Shown: positions 1 to 5,955, counted from the stretch's first letter. The stretch is 8,957 nt of DNA from Acidobacteriota bacterium (GCA_021827245.1 JAKAWN010000038.1:1-8957), one strand, 5' to 3'. Program-made: numbers and translations. Notes: generated from the sequence alone by a model not told the origin.

Positions 1-458
1 CCAAGGGTGATGACAATTCCGTGGTTATTCTTGAGTTCGAAAATGGAGCCATCGCCGTGATTGAAGACAGTTGGGCGCGCCACGGGGGCATGGACGACCG
101 CGTTGAGCTTTACGGAACCCAGGGTGTGATTTATTGCGATCTGCTTCGCGGAAGTGCGATGGAAACTTACAGCAGCAAGGGTTACGGTTACGCGGTGGAG
201 AAGGCCGAAGGAACAAAAGGCTGGACTTTTACCGTGTTCGAGGAACCATATCTTTACGGTTTCCACCACGAAATGCGCCATTTCATACGCTGCGTTCTCA
301 GGGATGAGCAGCCTGTGGAGAGCGGCGAGGATGGCCGCGCGACGCTGGAAATCATCTATGCCGCCTATGAATCCGCCGCAACCGGCCGCCGCATTCCATG
401 GCCCTATAACCCTCAACAGCCAGGCTATGTGCCTGTAACTCCATGGCTTAATCGATAG
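1..458 (+). CDS. Gfo/Idh/MocA family oxidoreductase, C-terminal part (5' truncated)
   Basis: The frame is open from base 3 at the window edge to a TAG at 456-458, so this is the last ~151 residues of a longer gene. An internal GTG at 21 is not the real start. The visible part is the C-terminal alpha/beta dimerisation domain of NAD(P)-dependent Gfo/Idh/MocA sugar or inositol dehydrogenases. It has beta strands of the type VVILEFENGAIAVIEDSW, then a RVELYGTQGVIYCD segment, and ends with the family's typical helix-rich tail GFHHEMRHFIRCVL...QPVESGEDGRATLEIIYAAYESAATGRRI. The NAD-binding Rossmann domain and the catalytic EKP-type motif lie outside the window. The substrate cannot be told. The neighbours (SIS, PfkB, TIM-barrel epimerase, GMC dehydrogenase) suggest a sugar or keto-sugar. 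A 352-base non-coding region follows, so it is probably the end of an upstream transcription unit. Confidence 0.88.
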   Translation, partial: KGDDNSVVILEFENGAIAVIEDSWARHGGMDDRVELYGTQGVIYCDLLRGSAMETYSSKGYGYAVEKAEGTKGWTFTVFEEPYLYGFHHEMRHFIRCVLRDEQPVESGEDGRATLEIIYAAYESAATGRRIPWPYNPQQPGYVPVTPWLNR

Positions 459-633
459 AATTGTTCGCCTCCGCGGCGGGCTGGAATAGCGTGACCCAGG
501 TACGGATCTTCGCTCCGCGCTTCGCCCACCGTTGATGCCACCTGCGTGCTCTGCCTCGATTTAAAGACTGTTTTTACCTGAAGATGGAGAGGATTTCATG
601 TTTGCGGGGCATGTTTGGGTCCCTCAGGCGACC
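459..633. other. Non-coding stretch after the Gfo/Idh gene, nothing recognised
   Basis: These 175 bases hold no convincing open frame, RNA gene or rho-independent terminator: I see no GC-rich hairpin followed by a T-run. Together with the promoter-like and leader elements listed next, it forms the 352-base gap before the SIS gene. Confidence 0.5.
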
Positions 634-659
634 AGGAAAAGGAGAAGGAAAAGGAGAAG
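634..659 (+). repeat. 12-bp polypurine tandem repeat (2.2 copies)
   Basis: The unit AGGAAAAGGAGA occurs perfectly twice (634-645 and 646-657), followed by AG, giving 26 consecutive purines on the + strand. It ends three bases before a TTGACA box. It may be simple slippage-born repeat, or an A-rich upstream element of the promoter. Only the repeat itself is directly seen. Confidence 0.8.
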
Positions 660-662
660 CTT

Positions 663-689
663 TTGACAATCGAAAGCAAATCGTATAAA
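663..689 (+). promoter_or_regulatory. Candidate sigma-70 promoter for the SIS-PfkB-amidohydrolase operon
   Basis: A perfect -35 box TTGACA (663-668) is followed after 15 bases by TATAAA (684-689), a 5/6 match to the -10 consensus; 15 is shorter than the ideal 17. Transcription would begin near 696, leaving a ~115-nt leader before the GTG at 811. An 8-bp palindrome TTACGTAA (699-706) sits just past the expected start, and CGTAT (682-686) is mirrored by ATACG (706-710). That placement would suit a repressor operator, but this is inference. Confidence 0.42.
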
Positions 690-719
690 AAAGAAACCTT
701 ACGTAATACGAACGAAAGT

Positions 720-744
720 CGCCAGCCCATATCGAGGGGCTGCG
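720..744 (+). other. Possible leader hairpin upstream of the SIS gene
   Basis: CAGCCC (723-728) pairs with GGGCTG (737-742) around an 8-nt loop. The stem can extend by two more pairs across a bulged C (720-721 with 743-744). No T-run follows, so it is not a simple terminator. It lies in the presumed 5' leader, ~67 nt before the start codon. Function is unknown and it could be chance. Confidence 0.3.
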
Positions 745-798
745 TAGGTCCCAGATGGTGCGTTTTTCTCATTCGCACTGATACTGTCGAATGCAGTC

Positions 799-803
799 GG
801 AGG
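799..803 (+). promoter_or_regulatory. Ribosome binding site fixing the GTG start of the SIS gene
   Basis: GGAGG at 799-803 stands 7 nt before GTG 811. It supports the GTG as the true start, since the nearby ATG at 815 is out of frame. Confidence 0.75.
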
Positions 804-810
804 CGCAAGA

Positions 811-1887
811 GTGAATGAAAACAAGCGAGGACGCCGGAGTTACGAAGAAATCATGTCGGAACCCGATGTCTGGGCGGCAAGCCTGCAGGAACTCGAAGTA
901 CGCGGCCGTTATGCGCAGGTGCTGAAGCCGCTCGGCCAAGCCGAAGAATGGATCTTCGTCGGTTGCGGGTCAAGCTATTATGTGGCGCAAGCGGCAGCGT
1001 GGAGTTGGACAGCGGTTACGGGCCAGCGCGCCAAGGCGGTGCCCGCCTCCGAACTGCTGTTTTACCCGGACAACGTGCTCGGAAAGGGGAAATGCCAGCC
1101 TGTGCTGATTTCGCGCTCGGGACACACCACCGAGATGTTGATGGCGGCGGATTATCTGGAAGGGAAGCGAAGCATCCGAACCCTTGCAGTCAGTTGTGCG
1201 GCAGGGCAGGATCTTGAGAAGCGCGTGACGTCCACGCTGCTGCTGCCGGCGGCGGATGAGCGAAGCACCGTGATGACGCGCTCCTTCAGCACCATGCTGC
1301 TGGGGATTCAGGCGTTGGCGGGCTGGGCCGCCGGGCGGCAGGATTTTCTTGACACGCTCAATCAGATGCCGGCACAGGCGCAGCGGGCGCTTGACCGGTT
1401 GCAACCGCGTGTGGAAGAATTCGCCGTCTCAAACGAGTTTGCTGACTATGTGTTTCTGGGACAGGGACCGTTTTTCGGAATTGCCTCTGAAGGACAACTG
1501 AAAGTCACTGAGATGTCGTGCTCGTACGCCCAGGTCTATCACACACTCGAGTTCCGGCACGGGCCGAAGTCGATTGTGAGCCCTCAGACGTTGCTCACCT
1601 TTTTCCTGTCGGAGAGCGCCGGGGATTCGGAGCAGAAAGTCCTGGAAGAGATGAAGGAACTGGGCGGCACGACACTCGTGGTCACGAATCGGGCGAACGA
1701 ACAAGTTCGGCAGGCAGCGGACCTCCTGATTGAACTGGAACTGGATGTTCCAGAGGTCGCGCGGTTGGCTGCTCATATTCTAGCGCCGCAATTGCTAGGC
1801 CTTTACTTGGGACTGAAACGTGGTTTTGATCCGGACGAACCTCGAAATTTGAGCCGGGTGGTGGTGCTCAAGCAGACAGCCGGGTAG
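811..1887 (+). CDS. Double-SIS sugar isomerase/deglycase-like protein (GlmS-isomerase / AgaS / FrlB family)
   Basis: This 358-residue protein consists of two SIS phosphosugar-binding domains and has no N-terminal glutaminase domain, so it is not a full glucosamine-6-phosphate synthase. SIS 1 (about 45-175) carries FVGCGSSYYVA, LISRSGHTTEML and DERSTVMTRSFSTMLL, the usual phosphate-binding serine loops. SIS 2 (about 210-335) carries GQGPFFGIASEGQLKVTEMS and LEFRHGPKS. E234 and H250 are 16 residues apart, the same spacing as the ring-opening Glu488/His504 of E. coli GlmS and, from memory, the catalytic Glu/His of FraB-type deglycases. The C-terminal PRNLSRVV tail has Arg349 where GlmS has its Schiff-base Lys603. 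This argues for a deaminase, deglycase or isomerase on a phosphorylated (amino)sugar rather than a synthase. It is cytoplasmic, with no signal peptide. Its PfkB kinase partner starts 8 nt downstream and would supply the phosphosugar. The exact substrate is unknown. Confidence 0.85.
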   Translation: MNENKRGRRSYEEIMSEPDVWAASLQELEVRGRYAQVLKPLGQAEEWIFVGCGSSYYVAQAAAWSWTAVTGQRAKAVPASELLFYPDNVLGKGKCQPVLISRSGHTTEMLMAADYLEGKRSIRTLAVSCAAGQDLEKRVTSTLLLPAADERSTVMTRSFSTMLLGIQALAGWAAGRQDFLDTLNQMPAQAQRALDRLQPRVEEFAVSNEFADYVFLGQGPFFGIASEGQLKVTEMSCSYAQVYHTLEFRHGPKSIVSPQTLLTFFLSESAGDSEQKVLEEMKELGGTTLVVTNRANEQVRQAADLLIELELDVPEVARLAAHILAPQLLGLYLGLKRGFDPDEPRNLSRVVVLKQTAG

Positions 1888-1895
1888 GTCAGCGA

Positions 1896-2840
1896 ATGCC
1901 ACGATTCGATGTGACGGTTGCCGGAGAGTTGAACCTGGATCTGATCCTTTACGGCCTGCCGCAGGAACTGGAGCCGGAAAAGGAACTGCTTGCGAATGAT
2001 CTTGCCCTGACGCTGGGCAGTTCGTCCGCCATCTTTGCCCATAATCTGGCGGTGATGGGAAATCAGGTCGGATTTGTTTCGCGGATCGGCACGGACCCAC
2101 TGGGCGGAATCGCGCTGGATCGCCTCGCGGCCGGAGGAGTCGACGTCAGCCAGGTGCGGCGCGGGCCGGGTGCGGCGAAGACGGGCCTGACGGTCATTCT
2201 GGCAGGAATGGGCGGCCGCAAAATCCTGACGTATCCGGGCGCCATGTTTGAGATGGGATACGAAGATCTCGACCTTGATTACCTTCGGTCAGCGAAACAT
2301 TTCCATCTTTCTTCATTTTATCTGCATCGGGCGCTGCGGCCTCGTTTCCCGGAACTGTTCGAGGAGATGAAGCGTGCAGGGCTTGGGACATCGCTCGACA
2401 CAAATGACGATCCGGAGGATCGTTGGGAAGGCTTGGAAGACGTTCTGGGCTTTGTCGATGTGCTGCTTGTCAATGAACGGGAAGCCAGGAAGATCGCGCG
2501 CGAGGATGATCTGGAGCGGGCGGTCGGGAATCTGGCTGGAAAGGTTCGAGTGGTGGCGATCAAGCAGGGGGCGCGAGGCGCCCGTGTGCGCCGGGGAAAA
2601 GAAGAGTGGACTCACGGCGGGTTCTCGGTAAACGCTGTTGATCCCGTCGGCGCTGGTGACAGTTTTGACGCAGGTTTTTTGCACCAGTACGTGCGTGGGG
2701 CGGACTTGCAAACATGCCTTGCATACGGCAACCTGGCGGGAGCGTTTTCCACCACGCGGCCCGGCGGAACCGAGGCGTTTCGCAACCGGGCGGACTGGGA
2801 AGATTTCTTGCAGCGGCACGGGAATGAGGTGGCGGCATGA
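1896..2840 (+). CDS. PfkB family carbohydrate kinase
   Basis: This 314-residue ribokinase-fold protein should phosphorylate a sugar hydroxyl from ATP in the cytoplasm. The N-terminal strand VAGELNLDLIL is a PfkB substrate-side motif. The usual GG-x-xx-N segment appears as LGSSSAIFAHNLAVMGNQVGFVSRIG (about 48-72), and the C-terminal signature DPVGAGDSFDAGF contains the anion hole and the catalytic base Asp255 (GAGD at 252-255). Both N- and C-terminal signatures are intact and the length is normal for the family, so it should be active. The ATG at 1896 is 8 nt past the SIS stop. Its upstream region has only a weak purine match, so translation is probably coupled. The stop overlaps the next start (ATGA). 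Paired with a SIS protein, it resembles FrlD/FrlB-type kinase-deglycase pairs, but tagatose-, fructose- or nucleoside-type kinases share the fold and sequence alone does not give the substrate. Confidence 0.9.
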   Translation: MPRFDVTVAGELNLDLILYGLPQELEPEKELLANDLALTLGSSSAIFAHNLAVMGNQVGFVSRIGTDPLGGIALDRLAAGGVDVSQVRRGPGAAKTGLTVILAGMGGRKILTYPGAMFEMGYEDLDLDYLRSAKHFHLSSFYLHRALRPRFPELFEEMKRAGLGTSLDTNDDPEDRWEGLEDVLGFVDVLLVNEREARKIAREDDLERAVGNLAGKVRVVAIKQGARGARVRRGKEEWTHGGFSVNAVDPVGAGDSFDAGFLHQYVRGADLQTCLAYGNLAGAFSTTRPGGTEAFRNRADWEDFLQRHGNEVAA

Positions 2841-3685
2841 GAATCGATTTCCACACCCACCCCGTACTGATTCAGGAGATGGTGGACAAATATCCCAACT
2901 ATGCCCGGATGGCCCGGGAAGTGTTTCAGATTGGCAACAACTTTCAGCCCCTGGAGACTTTCCATCTGCAGATGGACGTCGCGGGCATCGGACGCGCGGT
3001 GCTTTTGCCTATTGATTGCGCAAGGGCGCGGGGCGATTCGGTCAGCTCGAACGAACAGGTAGCGGAGTTGTGCTCCACCAGCGTGCGCTTCATCGGATTT
3101 GCCAGCGTCGATCCGCTGAAGGACGGGGCGGCCAGGGAACTGGAGCATGCGGTGAGCTCCATGGGTCTAAAAGGGCTGAAGCTGGACGCGGCATTGCAGG
3201 ATTTCGAACCGCGCGACAGCAGAGTTTACGGGCTTTATGAGGTGGCTGAGGGATTGAAGATTCCCGTGCTTCTGCACACGGGAATGAGCTGGGCGCCGGG
3301 AACGCTGATCGAGCGCGGCCATCCTATGCTGCTGGAGGAAGCCATCGTCCGCTTCTCGAAAGTCGATTTTGTCTTGGCGCACTGGGGCTGGCCCTGGGTG
3401 TGGGAGGCGACGGCTCTCGCGCTGAAATATCCTAACGTCTTTCTGGACACCTCGTGCCTGTACTACGACAGTCCGAAAGAATTCTACCAGTTTGTTTTTT
3501 CAAAGCAGATCCCGACTACTGTGCTGGAGCGTAGCCTGCGCAATCGGATCGTGTTCGGATCAAACTATCCGCGTGTGGAAATCAAAAACATGGCGCATGC
3601 GCTCGGAACCCTGGCGTTGACGGAGGGCTGTCTGACGAAGATCTTCGAGGAGAATCCTGGCAGGCTGCTGGGGTTGAATGAATGA
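2837..3685 (+). CDS. Amidohydrolase family 2 (TIM-barrel metal-dependent hydrolase)
   Basis: This 282-residue cytoplasmic protein starts with the strand-1 HxH metal motif DFHTH (H6, H8). It continues with GLKLDAALQDFEP (about 113-125), PVLLHTGMSW with H147, and FVLAHWGW with H182, and ends with RIVFGSNYPRVE. This order of motifs is that of the amidohydrolase-2 (ACMSD/TIM-barrel) family, whose members hydrolyse lactones, amides or decarboxylate small acids. In most members the last motif is GSDYP and its Asp is a metal ligand or catalytic base; here it is Asn243. The ATG overlaps the PfkB stop by four bases, which implies translational coupling and a shared pathway. A lactonase step or removal of an acyl/amide group from a sugar acid or amino sugar would fit the context, but this is inference. 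A double-hairpin repeat follows the gene. Confidence 0.87.
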   Translation: MRIDFHTHPVLIQEMVDKYPNYARMAREVFQIGNNFQPLETFHLQMDVAGIGRAVLLPIDCARARGDSVSSNEQVAELCSTSVRFIGFASVDPLKDGAARELEHAVSSMGLKGLKLDAALQDFEPRDSRVYGLYEVAEGLKIPVLLHTGMSWAPGTLIERGHPMLLEEAIVRFSKVDFVLAHWGWPWVWEATALALKYPNVFLDTSCLYYDSPKEFYQFVFSKQIPTTVLERSLRNRIVFGSNYPRVEIKNMAHALGTLALTEGCLTKIFEENPGRLLGLNE

Positions 3686-3713
3686 GGGTCGCAAAATAGA
3701 GTGGTGCCCTCGT

Positions 3714-3781
3714 CTGTAGCGGCGCTCTATGAGCGCCGGTCTTTGATGGACAAAACCGGCGGTCGCAGACTGCCGCTACAG
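3714..3781. repeat. REP/BIME-like double palindromic element
   Basis: Two 27-bp arms (3714-3740 and 3755-3781) are inverted copies matching at 22 of 27 positions, with a perfect outer 10 bp (CTGTAGCGGC / GCCGCTACAG), separated by 14 bases. Each arm is itself a hairpin: GGCGCTC-TAT-GAGCGCC at 3722-3738 and GGCGGTC-GCA-GACTGCC at 3758-3774. Where the arms differ inside the stems, one change is compensatory (C-G becomes G-C) and another gives a G-T wobble, so pairing is kept. This is the form of a repetitive extragenic palindrome pair. From memory, similar TGTAGCGGCG palindromes are common in Acidobacteriota intergenic regions. It lies between the amidohydrolase and YjbQ genes and may stabilise or attenuate the transcript. 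No T-run follows, so it is not a classic terminator. Confidence 0.8.
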
Positions 3782-3810
3782 CCTGGGCGGGAAACAAGGC
3801 GGCGAAGCCG

Positions 3811-4242
3811 ATGATCATCAAGCTTGAAAGAATCAAGGTGCAGACCCGAAAATCGCAGGAAGCGATCAATGTCACGCCGCAAGTCGAAGAAGTCATCCGG
3901 CAAAGCGGGGTGAAGCAGGGCCTGGTCAATGTGATGACCTGCCACACCTCCTCCGGGCTGCTGGTCACGGAAGGCATCCCCTGCCTGGAAGAGGATATCC
4001 TCACGCATTTCAGCCGGCTGTTTCCGGAAGACGAAGACTATCATCACCACCGCTACCTTGATTACGACGGGCGGCTGGGCTTCAATGCCGAAACGCACCT
4101 GAAGAGTATCATCGGCGGCATTGGTTGCTTCTTTCCTATTGAAGACGGCAAGATGGTGCGCGGCTCCCGGCAAACCATCTACTTCATGGAATACGACGGA
4201 CCCCTCCTTCGCACCTACATGGTGCAGGTCCTCGGTGAGTAA
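3811..4242 (+). CDS. yjbQ: YjbQ/UPF0047 family protein (secondary thiamine-phosphate synthase-like), divergent
   Basis: At 143 residues this has the usual length of the YjbQ family. The order of motifs fits: an N-terminal ITPQVEE-like segment (VTPQVEEVIRQSGVKQGLVNV), the HTT block as CHTSSGLL (H45), an LFPEDEDYHHH acidic-histidine stretch (H78-80), FNAETHLKSIIGG (H96), PIEDGKMVRGSRQTIYFMEYDGP (R120, Q121) and a final beta strand. The family signature normally has GTWQ, here GSRQ, and the HTTAAVTINE block is altered, so this is a distant branch. YjbQ shows weak thiamine-phosphate synthase activity in E. coli, but the family's physiological role is unsettled. There is no thiamine gene here; its neighbours are sugar enzymes. 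An AAGGCGG stretch at 3796-3802 can serve as ribosome binding site. It sits 125 nt after the amidohydrolase, separated by the palindromic repeat, and may or may not be on the same transcript. Confidence 0.82.
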   Translation: MIIKLERIKVQTRKSQEAINVTPQVEEVIRQSGVKQGLVNVMTCHTSSGLLVTEGIPCLEEDILTHFSRLFPEDEDYHHHRYLDYDGRLGFNAETHLKSIIGGIGCFFPIEDGKMVRGSRQTIYFMEYDGPLLRTYMVQVLGE

Positions 4243-4335
4243 GTGGAATCCGGTCGTTTGTGGCTGATTATTCCGCGCAAAGCGGATGGTCATGGGGTTT
4301 TGCCGTTCGCTTCTTATCCTCGGCGACGGAACATG

Positions 4336-4362
4336 TTGATGTGCGCGCCAGTTTGTGATACT
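4336..4362 (+). promoter_or_regulatory. Weak candidate promoter before the TIM-barrel epimerase gene
   Basis: TTGATG (4336-4341) and an extended -10 TGT-GATACT (4354-4362) lie in the 174-base gap 4243-4416, with a 15-base spacer. The matches are 4/6 or less, so this is only a candidate. The gap also has a small hairpin (4272-4286, TCCGC/GCGGA) with no convincing T-run, and no small gene is visible in it. Confidence 0.25.
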
Positions 4363-4416
4363 CGATTGTCCGTTCGAAAAGTCTACGGGGCATGACGGGA
4401 TTGCGGTTTTCCCGAA

Positions 4417-5252
4417 ATGAAAAAGTCAATCGGAGATAACGAAATCCCGAAGGGCTGGAGTTTCGAGCAAGGCCTCGAACTTGTCAGGAAGGCTGGCTAC
4501 GACGGGATCGAGTTATGGCTGGGCGATGTGCCCTGGTTTCAGATGAGCACGGCGGACGTCCAGGTGCGGGAACTTCGTCGTAAGGTCGAGAATGCTGGCC
4601 TCGTTGTCTCCAATGTTTCCACCGGCCTCCACTGGAAATCCCCACTTTCCGCCCGAGACCCGAAAGTCCGCGAGGAGGGCATGCGAATCGTTCGGCGCCA
4701 GATCGAGATCGCGAAGATGCTGGGGACGGATGCCATCCTGGTCGTTGCGGGACTCGTCACCGAAGAAGTTCCTTACAACGAAGTCTATCAGCGTTGCGTT
4801 CAAGCGATGAAAGAGCTGGGTCCAGAGGCAGCGCGCGCCGGCGTCAGGATCGGTTGTGAAAACTGCTGCGCGGAACAGAAGTTCCTGATCAGTCCTCGCG
4901 AATTCCTCTTATTTTTGCAGGATGTTAACGAACCTTCGGTCGGCATTCATCTGGATGTTGGCAACATTCATGACGATGGATATGCGGAGCAGTGGGTGGA
5001 AATGATGGGGCCTCGCATCACCCGCATTCACCTGAAGGACGTCATGAAAAAGCGCGGACGTTGCTGCGACAGCGTTTATACAACATCTTCCTCGGCGACA
5101 ACAACTGGAAGGCCATTCGCGCCGCTCTCAGCAAGGTCGGCTACGACGGGTGGCTGGTGGCGGAAATGGAACGCCGCTACGGCTATGCGAGGGACCAGCA
5201 GTTTTATGATACGGCGGCGGCCATGGACCGCGTGATCACGAACAGGCTCTGA
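4417..5252 (+). CDS. Sugar-phosphate isomerase/epimerase-like TIM barrel, frame-disrupted near the 3' end
   Basis: The N-terminal ~221 residues read in one frame from ATG 4417 and show the xylose-isomerase-like TIM barrel (AP_endonuc_2 family): GYDGIELWLGD, GTDAILVVAGL, then metal ligands Glu148 (GCENC), Asp180 (HLDVGN) and His205 (RIHLKD). That frame then turns into low-quality S/T/R-rich residues and stops at 5235. The family C-terminus NIFLGDNNWKAIRAAL...GYDGWLVAEMERRY...QQFYDTAAAMDRVI is encoded in the -1 frame and stops at 5252. It contains the expected fourth metal ligand Glu (codon 5163-5165). The 836-nt span is one base short of 279 codons, so a one-base deletion or a sequencing error in the 5047-5084 interval is the simplest cause. 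The next gene begins one base after the 5252 stop, which supports that stop as the native end. Relatives include hexulose- and keto-sugar epimerases, FrlC and 3-keto-glycoside lyases. Confidence 0.83.
5047..5084 (+). other. Interval containing the frameshift in the TIM-barrel gene
   Basis: Upstream of this interval the family match is in the frame of ATG 4417; downstream it is in the -1 frame. Candidate sites are the five-A run at 5047-5051, where one more A would restore the frame, and the TATACAACATC stretch around 5078-5088, where an extra A would give VYTNIFLG. The second reading looks more like the family to me, but both frames are open through the interval, so the exact base cannot be fixed. 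Confidence 0.7.
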
Positions 5253-5253
5253 A

Positions 5254-5955
5254 ATGCCAATTTCAAGACGGGGATTCCTGAGTTATGCAGCGGGCGCTTC
5301 CGCGATCGGACTTGCCGCCCGTTGGCCGCGGAGTGCCGTTGTCTCCGCCGAGAGGCCGGAGGAACCTTCAGGATGTGCGCTGGTTGACGCCGGCCAATCC
5401 TGCACCCTACGGGAGTCCGTGGCTGGTTTCAAATCTGCTTTAGCCTCCTTGAATGTGGGTTATAGGGTCGCTTCCGTTGAATCAATCCCCGGCGTCCGCA
5501 CGATCATTCTGCCTGGTGTCATTTTCGCCAACGAATCATGGGCGGCGAGCGCAAGATCACATCTGGAACGCGGGGCAAGGGTGCTCTTGGAATCAGGGGC
5601 GGGCTTTCTGAATCCGAAGCAATTCGGCTTCGAGAGGCGGCTTATAAAGTCATCATTTGGATTTGGCCTTCATCGCCCCGTCCGGTTATGGGATTCCGCA
5701 GACTCTTTCAGGCGGTCGCCGTATATCGATTATCGCTGGCCGGTCGCGATGGCCGTTCGTGACTTCAGCCGAATCATTCCAGTGGATTGCGCGAGAGGCG
5801 AAGCGATTGGCTGCTTTCAGGGGATGCCCGTCGCCGCTAAATTCCGTGTGGGGCGGGGAACTCTGGTCTTTCTCGGGTCGCCTATGGGGCCCCATCTTCT
5901 GGCGAGTGACCGGGAAGCGCGCAACTGGTTCAGCGCATTCTTTTCTTACAGTTGA
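5254..5955 (+). CDS. Tat-signal protein of unknown function, possible GATase1-like fold
   Basis: This 233-residue protein begins with a clear twin-arginine signal: SRRGFLS at residues 4-10, a hydrophobic AAGASAIGLAA stretch and a likely cleavage near VVSA-ERP (about 32), so it should be exported folded. The mature part alternates strands and helices: CALVDAG, RTIILPGVIFANES, HLERGARVLLESGAGF and GRGTLVFLGSPMGPHLLASDREA. This resembles class I glutamine-amidotransferase-like (ThuA- or trimerisation-type) domains. The position where active members have a nucleophilic Cys reads ESGAG, so no triad is visible; a binding or structural role is more likely. Its ATG follows the TIM-barrel stop after a single base, which implies translational coupling. 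I do not recognise a named family, and the fold call is inference. Confidence 0.72.
   Translation: MPISRRGFLSYAAGASAIGLAARWPRSAVVSAERPEEPSGCALVDAGQSCTLRESVAGFKSALASLNVGYRVASVESIPGVRTIILPGVIFANESWAASARSHLERGARVLLESGAGFLNPKQFGFERRLIKSSFGFGLHRPVRLWDSADSFRRSPYIDYRWPVAMAVRDFSRIIPVDCARGEAIGCFQGMPVAAKFRVGRGTLVFLGSPMGPHLLASDREARNWFSAFFSYS

Noticed and set aside
615..818. 67-codon + strand frame beginning MGPSGDQEKEKEKEK
   Set aside because: It is made by the purine repeat and the promoter region, overlaps the well-supported GTG start of the SIS gene and resembles no family. It is best read as non-coding.
2612..3148. 178-codon antisense open frame across the PfkB-amidohydrolase junction
   Set aside because: It lies entirely opposite two genes with clear family motifs. 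Long antisense frames are common in GC-rich codons and no ribosome site or family match is visible.
3714..3781. Palindromic repeats as part of a CRISPR array
   Set aside because: There are only two copies, in inverted and not direct orientation, with a 14-base gap and no cas gene.
3714..3781. Palindromic element as a rho-independent terminator
   Set aside because: The hairpins are GC-rich, but GCCTGGGCGG follows them with no T-tract on either strand side.
4272..4286. TCCGC/GCGGA hairpin as terminator after yjbQ
   Set aside because: The stem is only five pairs and is not directly followed by a T-run, so termination is not supported.
5046..5052. G-AAA-AAG as a programmed -1 frameshift site
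   Set aside because: It resembles the dnaX slippery heptamer but has only five A's, so the P-site codon would re-pair poorly. I see no strong upstream Shine-Dalgarno stimulator, and programmed shifts are not known in this family. A one-base deletion or read error is simpler.
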